This document shows, in pieces, positions 42,682 through 49,287 of a stretch of 64,000 nt of DNA. A program made the translations under genes and the position numbers. Source of the stretch: CAZFLM01 sp964519955. Its GTDB lineage: Bacteria; Armatimonadota; Chthonomonadetes; Chthonomonadales; CAJBBX01. Location of the stretch: the NCBI GenBank assembly GCA_964519955.1, contig CAZFLM010000031.1, positions 8,445 to 72,444 of the forward strand, given 5' to 3'. How positions within the stretch are numbered: position 1 is the stretch's first letter; every line of letters starts with the position of its first letter. The notes under the pieces were generated by a model. It was not told where the DNA came from and ran no database searches. It was given only the letters and a program-made list of their open reading frames with translations.

Positions 42682-43719
42682 ATGACTCTCGGCGAGCGCA
42701 AGAGCAAGATACTGGGAGCCATCGTAGAGGGGTACGTCGAATCGGGTGAGCCGATCGGGTCCGGTTGGTTGGCCGCGCACTTCGACTTCGGCTGCAAGCC
42801 GGCGACGCTCCGCAACGAGATGGCTGATCTCTCCGAGCACGGCTACCTCGTCCAGCCTCACACTTCGGCCGGACGGGTCCCGTCGCATCGGGGCTATCGA
42901 TACTACGTGGATGAGGTCATGCCCGCGCCGCTGCCGGGCGAGGGCGACGAGTCCGCCGCCCTGGCGCAGTACCGGCGCGACGAGTTCGAGGTCGAGGACT
43001 TCATCCAGCAGTCGTGCCGCCTGTTGGCCGACATGACGCAGTGCGCCGGGGTGGCGTCGCCACCCGCCCGCAGCGCCGCGAGCCTGCATCGCCTGTTCGT
43101 GACGCCGGCGAGCGACCGGCACGCGCTGGTGGTGGTCCTGCTCTCCACCGGCCATGTCGAGCACCGGCTGCTGGAGGTGGAGGACGGCGCCGACGCCCGC
43201 GCGCTGCAGCGCGCATCGAACTACCTGAGCGCGGTCCTCTCCGGCCTGGATCTGGTGGAGCTTGCGGGGCACTCCCTCGGCGACCTGCCGTCCGAGATGC
43301 AGCCGTACAACGGACTGGTGGCTCGCGTGTTCCGTGCCGTCGTGGACGTTGCGCGCTCCCTCTCTGAGAACCGGGTGTTCCTCGAAGGCGCCGCCAACAT
43401 CCTGCGCCAGCGCGAGTTCCAGAGCGTGTTGCGGCTGGAGCAGTTGCTGCTGGCCCTCGAGGAGCGGAGCGCGCTCTTCGACGTGTTCAGCGCCGCCCTG
43501 CAGAACGACGGCGTGACGGTGCTCATCGGCGTGGACAACGCGCCCGAGGCGATGCGGGACTGCAGCGTCATCGCGTCGCCGTACTGGATCGGGGACCGCT
43601 ACTGCGGCTTCATCGGCGTGCTGGGCCCGACCCGGATGCACTACAACCGCAACATGACGTACGTGGGGCAGATGGCGCGGTCGCTGTCCTACGTGCTCAC
43701 ACTGGCCAGCCTTTCTTAG
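42682..43719 (+). CDS. hrcA: Heat-inducible transcription repressor HrcA
   Basis: A 345-residue repressor of class I heat-shock genes. The N-terminal winged helix (ILGAIVEGYVESGEPIGSGW, CKPATLRNEMADLSEHGYL, HTSAGRVPSHRGYRYYVD) binds CIRCE operators. The GAF-like core and C-terminal domain (SVIASPYWIGDRYCGFIGVLGP, YNRNMTYV) are complete. The ATG at 42682 has GGAG at 7 nt; a GTG at 42670 is less good. It heads hrcA-grpE-glmM. dnaK and dnaJ are not in the cluster. Confidence 0.96.
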   Translation: MTLGERKSKILGAIVEGYVESGEPIGSGWLAAHFDFGCKPATLRNEMADLSEHGYLVQPHTSAGRVPSHRGYRYYVDEVMPAPLPGEGDESAALAQYRRDEFEVEDFIQQSCRLLADMTQCAGVASPPARSAASLHRLFVTPASDRHALVVVLLSTGHVEHRLLEVEDGADARALQRASNYLSAVLSGLDLVELAGHSLGDLPSEMQPYNGLVARVFRAVVDVARSLSENRVFLEGAANILRQREFQSVLRLEQLLLALEERSALFDVFSAALQNDGVTVLIGVDNAPEAMRDCSVIASPYWIGDRYCGFIGVLGPTRMHYNRNMTYVGQMARSLSYVLTLASLS

Positions 43720-43823
43720 CCCCGTCTCGTACCTCGGTCGGGCAGCGCGCCGCTCGCGGCACTCCTGCCCAGGCCGCTGACGTGCGGACGCGATCGATAG
43801 GACACGGAGGACGTCGGAGAGTC

Positions 43824-44459
43824 ATGACACGCAGGTCCAGCCACGAGCAGCCGGAGCAGGGCGCGGAGACGCAGGCAGCCGCCGCAGGCATCGCCGAGGA
43901 GAACGCGGCCGAGACGGTCGCCGCAGCAGACGGTCAGGCCGCCGCGCCGGAGCAGACCCTGGAATCCGCCGAAGAGGCCGTCAGCGCCGACATCGCGGCC
44001 ATGCAGGACCAGCTCCGCGAGCTGAGCAACCAGGTCGACGCGGCGCGGGACCAGTACCTGCGCACGCTGGCCGACTTCCAGAACTTCCGGCGCCGCACCG
44101 AGGAGCAAAAGGGTGAGCTGGTGCGCTTCGCCAACCGCGAGTTGGTGGCGCAGTTCCTGCCCATCCTGGACAACTTCGAGCGCGCCATGAACTCGGCCGC
44201 CAAGTCGCAGAACTACGAGGCGCTCATGGGCGGCGTCTCGCTCACCTACCGCCAGCTCCAGGAGTTCCTCCAGAAGAACGGCGTCAACCCCATCGAGGCG
44301 CTCGGCGCGGAGTTCGACCCGAACCTGCACGAGGCCGTCATGCGCGTGGAGGATGGAGAGCACCCGGAGAACACGGTCGTCGAGGAGCTGCAGCGCGGCT
44401 ACACGATGCACGACCGCGTGGTCCGCCCCTCCATGGTGAAGGTGGCGCGCTCCTCATGA
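43824..44459 (+). CDS. grpE: Nucleotide exchange factor GrpE
   Basis: A 211-residue DnaK cochaperone. An acidic, Ala-rich N-terminal 60 residues are followed by the long dimer helix (about 55-115, LRELSNQVDAARDQYLRTLADF) and the beta wing (NPIEALGAEFDPNLHEAVM, VVEELQRGYTMHDRVVRPSMV). It releases ADP from DnaK. Start ATG at 43824. Its stop overlaps the glmM start by 4 nt. Confidence 0.96.
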   Translation: MTRRSSHEQPEQGAETQAAAAGIAEENAAETVAAADGQAAAPEQTLESAEEAVSADIAAMQDQLRELSNQVDAARDQYLRTLADFQNFRRRTEEQKGELVRFANRELVAQFLPILDNFERAMNSAAKSQNYEALMGGVSLTYRQLQEFLQKNGVNPIEALGAEFDPNLHEAVMRVEDGEHPENTVVEELQRGYTMHDRVVRPSMVKVARSS

Positions 44460-45808
44460 CGGGCCCGGAGCCGCGCTTCGGGACGGACGGCGTACGCGGC
44501 GTCGCCAATCAGGACCTGACGCCGCTGGTGGCTCTCAAGCTGGGCACGGCTGCCGGGCATGTGCTGCGCCGGTCGGCGACCAGGCCCCACGTGGTCGTCG
44601 GCCGCGATACGCGCGTGTCGGGCGACCTGCTGGAAGCCGCGCTGACCGCCGGCCTCGCCTCCACGGGCTGCGACGTGACGCTCCTCGGCGTCCTCCCCAC
44701 GCCGGGCGTCTCCCACATCACCGTTGCCGCGGGCGCCGCGGCGGGCGTCGTCATCTCCGCGTCGCACAACCCCTTCTGCGACAATGGCATCAAGTTCTTC
44801 GGCGCGGACGGGCGCAAGCTCGGCGACGCGGACGAGGACGAGATCGAGGCGCTGCTGCCGCAGTGGGACCGCCTGCCGAAGCCGACTGGCGCCGACCTCG
44901 GGCACATCCGCTGGTCGCGCGACCTGGTGCCGGGCTACGTGCAGTCGGTGAAAGCGAGCGCCCGGCGTCCGCTGGCGGGCCTGACGCTCGTGCTGGACTG
45001 CGCCAATGGCGCAACCTCCGAGCTGGCGCCCGCGCTGTTCGCCGACCTCGGCGCGGCGGTGCACCCCATCCACTGCGAGCCCGACGGCCGCAACATCAAC
45101 GAGAACTGCGGCAGCACGCGGCCCGCAGACCTGCGCAAGGCGGTTGTGGACCTGCGCGCGGATGCCGGGCTGGCCTTCGACGGCGATGGCGACCGCGTCA
45201 TCATGGTCGACGAGTTGGGCCAGATCGTGGATGGCGACCGGATGATGGCCATCTGCGCGCTGGGCATGAAGCGCGAGGGCGCCCTGCCGGGCGACCTGGT
45301 CGTGGCCACCATCATGAGCAACGCCGGGCTGGAGGTCGCGCTAGAGGAGCATGGCATCCGCCTCGCGCGCACGGACGTCGGCGACCGCTACGTGGCCGAG
45401 GAGATGGAGCGGAGCGGGGCTGCGCTCGGCGGCGAGCAGTCGGGCCATCTGCTGTTCCCGCGCCTGGCGCCCACCGGCGACGGTATGCTGACGGGCCTGC
45501 AGGTGTTGTGCGAGATGCTGGCGACCGGCCGGCCGCTCTCGCGCGTGGAGCCCGCCATGCGCAGCTACCCGCAGATCCTGCGGAACGTGCGCGTGCGGGA
45601 TCGCGAGGGGTGGCGGGACAATGCGGACGTGTGCGCCGCGATCGAGCGCGCCCGCGGCCGGCTGAGCAAGCCCGAGTGGCTCTCGGTGCGCGCGTCGGGC
45701 ACGGAGCCGCTCGTACGGGTGATGGCGCAGGATGTCGATGAGGCGGCCGTGAGGGACACGGTGGGCGAGCTGTGTACCCTCATCGAGACGCACTACGGGG
45801 CGGGGTAG
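44456..45808 (+). CDS. glmM: Phosphoglucosamine mutase
   Basis: A 450-residue enzyme converting glucosamine-6-phosphate to glucosamine-1-phosphate for UDP-GlcNAc and peptidoglycan synthesis. N-terminal FGTDGVRGVAN, phosphoserine Ser103 in SASHNPFCDNGIKFFG, metal loop DGDGDR, sugar loop GGEQSGHLLF and phosphate loop RASGTEPLVRVM are all present. ATGA overlap with grpE couples the two. Confidence 0.97.
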   Translation: MTGPEPRFGTDGVRGVANQDLTPLVALKLGTAAGHVLRRSATRPHVVVGRDTRVSGDLLEAALTAGLASTGCDVTLLGVLPTPGVSHITVAAGAAAGVVISASHNPFCDNGIKFFGADGRKLGDADEDEIEALLPQWDRLPKPTGADLGHIRWSRDLVPGYVQSVKASARRPLAGLTLVLDCANGATSELAPALFADLGAAVHPIHCEPDGRNINENCGSTRPADLRKAVVDLRADAGLAFDGDGDRVIMVDELGQIVDGDRMMAICALGMKREGALPGDLVVATIMSNAGLEVALEEHGIRLARTDVGDRYVAEEMERSGAALGGEQSGHLLFPRLAPTGDGMLTGLQVLCEMLATGRPLSRVEPAMRSYPQILRNVRVRDREGWRDNADVCAAIERARGRLSKPEWLSVRASGTEPLVRVMAQDVDEAAVRDTVGELCTLIETHYGAG

Positions 45809-45837
45809 GTTCTCCCAGCGATGGAGGCTTGGTCAAG

Positions 45838-46608
45838 GTGCTGACGTACTCTCTGGTAGTGATCGCTCTCTGCATGTGTCTGTGCGCAGCCGCCGAGGCC
45901 GCGCCGTCTCGCGAGCCGACCAAGGTCGACCTGCGCGGCAACTTCTCCAAATGGGGCCTGGAGCTGAAGGGGCAGGCGCCGCGCGGCACGTGCTCGGTAT
46001 TCGCCGTGACGGCCGCCATCGAGTACGCGCTCGCGAAGCACCGCCGCCGCGGCACCCAGCTCAGCGAGGAGTATCTCAACTGGGCCGCGAACGACGCGCA
46101 CCCCGGCCGCGACCAGGACGGCGGCTTCTTCCACGAGCTGTGGGCCGGGTTCGAGAAGGACGGCATCTGCCCGCTGCGCGACATGCCCTACGAGCAGGCC
46201 TATCGCTCGGACCGGCGGCCCACGCCCAACGTGATGGAGCGCGCGCAGCCCGCCCTGCGAGCGGGGCTCAAGCTGCACTGGGTGAAGGACTGGGACGTCA
46301 CGACCGGCCTCACGCCGGCGCACGTCGCGGAGATGCGCCGGGTGCTCCTCAGCGGATACCCCGTCTGTGCGGGGATGCGCTGGCCGAAGTCGGCCTCCTG
46401 GACCGACGGCGTCCTCGACATGCGCACGCCCGACGAGGTATTCGACGGCCACAGCATCGTCGTCGTCGGTTACGTCGACAAGCCGGGCCACCCGGGCGGC
46501 GGCGTCTTCCTGATCCGCAACTCCCAGGACGGCGGCGTCTACCAGGCCATCCCGTACGAGTTCGTTATCGCCTACACGAACGACGTCGCGTGGGTGGGAA
46601 CGAAGTAG
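45838..46608 (+). CDS. Secreted papain-like (C1 family) cysteine peptidase
   Basis: A 256-residue exported cysteine protease. Signal peptide (LVVIALCMCLCAAAEA). The catalytic set is Gln46 (oxyanion), Cys52 in GQAPRGTCSVFA, His205 in FDGHSIVVVGY and Asn228 in LIRNSQDGG. No propeptide is seen between signal peptide and catalytic domain, unlike classical papain. The GTG at 45838 has GGAGG at 10 nt. It is 29 bp after glmM on the same strand. Confidence 0.88.
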   Translation: MLTYSLVVIALCMCLCAAAEAAPSREPTKVDLRGNFSKWGLELKGQAPRGTCSVFAVTAAIEYALAKHRRRGTQLSEEYLNWAANDAHPGRDQDGGFFHELWAGFEKDGICPLRDMPYEQAYRSDRRPTPNVMERAQPALRAGLKLHWVKDWDVTTGLTPAHVAEMRRVLLSGYPVCAGMRWPKSASWTDGVLDMRTPDEVFDGHSIVVVGYVDKPGHPGGGVFLIRNSQDGGVYQAIPYEFVIAYTNDVAWVGTK

Positions 46609-46703
46609 AGCGGACGGCGTCGAACGTCGAAGGTCGAACGTCGAAGGGCGGAGCGCGCAATGCCTCCGCCCTTCGCGCACATTCCTGGACGCTGCTTGCG
46701 GCG

Positions 46704-47122
46704 TGCAGCGCCGTGGTGGGGCGGGCGTCCCTGCCCGCCAGGTGGCGCTCATTGGAGGGTCGGCCTCCGTGCCGACCGGGGCCTCGCCGCCCAGCACGCC
46801 GCCGTGGNNNNNNNNNNNNNNNNNNNNNNNNNNNNNNNNNNNNNNNNNNNNNNNNNNNNNNNNNNNNNNNNNNNNNNNNNNNNNNNNNNNNNNNNNNNNN
46901 NNNNNNNGAGGGTCGGCCTCCGTGCCGACCGGGGCCTGACCGCCCGGCACACCGCCGTGGTGAGGCGGGCGTCCCTGCCCGCCAGGTGGCGCCCACTGGA
47001 GGGTCGGCCTCCGTGCCGACCGGGGCCTCGCCGCCCAGCACGCCGCCGTGGTGGGGCGGGCGTCTCTGCCCGCCCAGTACAAGCCGCTGGAGGGTCGGCC
47101 TCCGTGCCGACCGAGACGCGCT
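46704..47122. repeat. Long family A double-hairpin array with assembly gap
   Basis: At least four units alternate hairpin 2 (GGCGGGC-gtccct-GCCCGCC) and hairpin 1 (GGTCGGC-ctccgt-GCCGACC), joined by GCCGTGGTG and CAGGTGGCG linkers. The array fills the 530-bp gap (46609-47138) between convergent genes and continues into an N-run. Only 46609-46703 is non-repetitive, and nothing is recognised in it. Confidence 0.92.
46808..46907. other. Assembly gap (100 N)
   Basis: Exactly 100 N inside the family A array; true size unknown. Confidence 0.99.
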
Positions 47123-47138
47123 CGCCCGGCGACCCGCG

Positions 47139-48176
47139 CTACCCCCGCGGCCTCAGGTCCGGACCCTCCTCATCGAAGAACGCGTTGGCCCGTTCCTCCG
47201 CAACCAGCAGGTGCCCATCCAGGTCCACGTGCTGGAACGCGCCCGTGCCGCAGGCGAACGCCACCGAGAAACCCACGCCCAGCCGCGTCTCCAACATGCA
47301 GCCGATCATCAGGCGTCGCCCCGCGGCCCGCGTCAGCGCAATAATGTCCAGGGCCCCGGACACGCCCGACTTCATCAGCTTCACGTTGATCCCGTGTACG
47401 CCGGTCCGGGTCAGCACCTGGTAGGCCTCCGCGGGCGTGCGCACGGCCTCGTCGGCGAAGACGGGCACCGCCGACGAGGCCGACACCTCCGCGAGGGCGT
47501 CGAGGTCGCGCGCGGGCACCGGCTGCTCCACCACCTCGAGGCGGATGTCGAGGGCCTGGGTGCGCGCGATCAGGTCGAGGGCCTCGCGCGGCGCGAACGC
47601 CTGGTTGGCGTCGATGCGGACCCGAATGCCCGGCGCGGCCGTCGCGATGCGCGCAAGTTGGCGGATGTCGTCGTCGATGTCCGGGCCCACCTTCACCTTG
47701 ATCACGTCGAAGCCCTGCGCGACCGCCTCGGCCACACGCTCCTCGACGTCCGCGCCGATCGAGAGCGTGATGTCGGTGCGCACGGACGCCGCGACCCCGC
47801 CGAACCGGTGCCACAACGAACAGCCGGCGAGCTTCGCGCCGAGGTCGTGCAGCGCCATCTCGATGCCCGCGCGGGCGGAGTGGCTCGTCGGCAGCGCTTC
47901 GGCGAGCTGCTGCGTGAGGGCTCCCAGCCGCAGCGCATCCTGTCCGACCAGCACCGCGCGCGCCTCGCCGACGGCCGCCAGCACGGTGTCCTGCGTCTCG
48001 CCTGTCACGTACTGCACCGGCACTGCCTCGCCGATCCCGACGCGCCCGTCCTCCAGCGTCACCTCGATGCGCACGGGGCGCGTGACGGTGCGGGGCGCGG
48101 CGTCGCGGGCGGTGACGAACGGGTGGCGGAGCGGGACCTCGCGAATGGACGCGCTGACGTGGGCGATGGCGGGCAC
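47139..48176 (-). CDS. Dipeptide epimerase (L-Ala-D/L-Glu epimerase-like, enolase superfamily)
   Basis: A 345-residue muconate-lactonizing-subgroup enolase. Catalytic Lys160 and Lys162 (VIKVKVG), metal ligands Asp189 (RIDANQ), Glu217 (VEQPV) and Asp242 (FADEAV), then Lys266 or Lys269 on the opposite face (NVKLMKSG). Such enzymes usually epimerise dipeptides from murein recycling; the specificity here is not fixed. GTG start at 48176 with AAGGAG 8 nt upstream. Two small genes of the copper-chaperone pair lie upstream on the same strand. Confidence 0.9.
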   Translation of the reverse strand: MPAIAHVSASIREVPLRHPFVTARDAAPRTVTRPVRIEVTLEDGRVGIGEAVPVQYVTGETQDTVLAAVGEARAVLVGQDALRLGALTQQLAEALPTSHSARAGIEMALHDLGAKLAGCSLWHRFGGVAASVRTDITLSIGADVEERVAEAVAQGFDVIKVKVGPDIDDDIRQLARIATAAPGIRVRIDANQAFAPREALDLIARTQALDIRLEVVEQPVPARDLDALAEVSASSAVPVFADEAVRTPAEAYQVLTRTGVHGINVKLMKSGVSGALDIIALTRAAGRRLMIGCMLETRLGVGFSVAFACGTGAFQHVDLDGHLLVAEERANAFFDEEGPDLRPRG

Positions 48177-48237
48177 GGGGGATCTCCTTCGTGTTGGCGG
48201 CGGAGGATCGGCAGCCGCGGGCGAGCGGGCGGCCGAT

Positions 48238-48429
48238 CTACGCGGCGTTGTGCGACGGACCGGCAGGCGGCGCGGTAGGGGAGCCGCCGTTCGGCACGAC
48301 CGGCGCTGGCTCGCGGAAGTGCAGTCCCGCCAGGCCGAACCACGCCGCTCCGATGAGCAGCGCCGCTGCGGCCAGCAGGGCCAGCGCAATGGCGACCCAC
48401 TCCCGGGTGCTTCCCGTTGTGCGGCGCAC
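48238..48429 (-). CDS. Small single-pass membrane protein with Pro-rich tail
   Basis: A 63-residue protein with one strong helix (WVAIALALLAAAALLIGAAW) and a Pro/Gly-rich tail (EPAPVVPNGGSPTAPPAGPS). GTG start at 48429 lies one nucleotide after the stop of the HMA-domain gene (TAG-G-GTG), which is the main support for its translation. No family is recognised. Confidence 0.55.
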   Translation of the reverse strand: MRRTTGSTREWVAIALALLAAAALLIGAAWFGLAGLHFREPAPVVPNGGSPTAPPAGPSHNAA

Positions 48430-48430
48430 C

Positions 48431-48649
48431 CTACGGGGCCTCTGGCGCCGGGGGGAATCCGATCTGGCTGAGCCGATCCGCAATGGTCTCCGCGGAGACC
48501 GCGGCTGCGTCGAACTGCAGGCTGACCCGCTCCGCCTCGACGTCGACGGAGACGTCCTCAACGCCGGCGAGCTTCCGCAGCGAGCGGACAATGGAGTTGG
48601 CGCAGCCCGCGCACTCGATGGCGGGGACGTGCAGAAGCAGAGAGGACAT
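48431..48649 (-). CDS. HMA-domain metallochaperone (CopZ-like)
   Basis: A 72-residue ferredoxin-fold metal-binding protein. The metal site reads IECAGCANSIVRSL (CxxC, Cys13 and Cys16), with the usual VEDVSVDVEAERVSLQFD strands. It lacks the Met-Thr or Met-His before the first Cys seen in most CopZ, so metal identity is not certain. The CopA ATPase is 40 kb away at 6725-8902. It has its own promoter at 48684-48712. Confidence 0.82.
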   Translation of the reverse strand: MSSLLLHVPAIECAGCANSIVRSLRKLAGVEDVSVDVEAERVSLQFDAAAVSAETIADRLSQIGFPPAPEAP

Positions 48650-48683
48650 CCGGATAGGCTCCGATCCTAGGGGGCTCGCATTC

Positions 48684-48712
48684 ATTATGCGCTCGCGCAG
48701 GCATTCTGTCAA
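48684..48712 (-). promoter_or_regulatory. Promoter for the CopZ-like gene
   Basis: On minus, TTGACA at 48712-48707 and CATAAT at 48689-48684, 17-nt spacer. It is back to back with the GNAT promoter. Confidence 0.72.
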
Positions 48713-48732
48713 TTGGCGTGGCCCGCCGCGGC

Positions 48733-48762
48733 TTGCCAGCGGGCGCGCGCGTGCAGTACAAT
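48733..48762 (+). promoter_or_regulatory. Promoter for the GNAT gene
   Basis: TTGCCA at 48733-48738 and TACAAT at 48757-48762, 18-nt spacer, about 27 nt before the likely transcription start of the gene at 48796. Confidence 0.68.
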
Positions 48763-48795
48763 AGGCACCCCTTGACCGCACGGGGTACCCAAGCT

Positions 48796-49287
48796 ATGAC
48801 TGCTACCACCGCCAACCGGCCCGAAGCCGCGCCGGGCATCATTCGCCGAGCCGTGACGCGCGACGTCCTCGCCGTCCAGCGCCTCGTGCACGAGTACGCC
48901 GAGCGCGGCCTCATGCTGCCGCGCAGCCTCAGCCAGCTCTACGAGAACGTCCGCGACCTCTTCGTCGCCGAGGAGGACGGCGTCATCGTGGGCAACTGCG
49001 CGCTCCACGTGAGCTGGAAGGACCTGGCCGAGATCAAGTCGCTCGCTGTGGCCGAGGCCTACCAGGGCCGGGGCTACGCGTCGCAGTTGGTGCGCGCGTG
49101 CCTTGATGACGCCACGGTGCTCGGCATCGAGCGCGTCTTCGCGCTGACGTACGTCCCCGAGTTCTTCGAGCGCCTCGGCTTTGTCCGCATCGACAAGGCG
49201 CTCCTCCCGCGCAAGGTGTGGACCGAGTGCGTCTACTGCCCGAAGTTCCACGGCTGCACCGAGGTAGCGGTCATCATCGACCGATGA
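48796..49287 (+). CDS. GNAT N-acetyltransferase (short N-acetylglutamate synthase-like)
   Basis: A 163-residue GNAT protein. The acetyl-CoA loop is in SLAVAEAYQGRGYASQLV; LFVAEEDGVIVGNCALHVSW and ALTYVPEFFERLGFVRIDK complete the fold. A C-terminal Cys cluster (ECVYCPKFHGC) is typical of a subgroup often annotated as ArgA-related. No arginine genes are nearby, so that role is only possible. Its stop overlaps the next start by 4 nt (ATGA). Confidence 0.85.
   Translation: MTATTANRPEAAPGIIRRAVTRDVLAVQRLVHEYAERGLMLPRSLSQLYENVRDLFVAEEDGVIVGNCALHVSWKDLAEIKSLAVAEAYQGRGYASQLVRACLDDATVLGIERVFALTYVPEFFERLGFVRIDKALLPRKVWTECVYCPKFHGCTEVAVIIDR

Noticed and set aside
42560..42682. CIRCE operator at hrcA
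   Set aside because: No TTAGCACTC-N9-GAGTGCTAA or close variant is visible here or before grpE.
46609..47138. Long open frames through repeat arrays (also at 17300-17530 and 54625-54900)
   Set aside because: The repeats keep frames open by composition and unit length. The translations are low-complexity and shared between unrelated loci.
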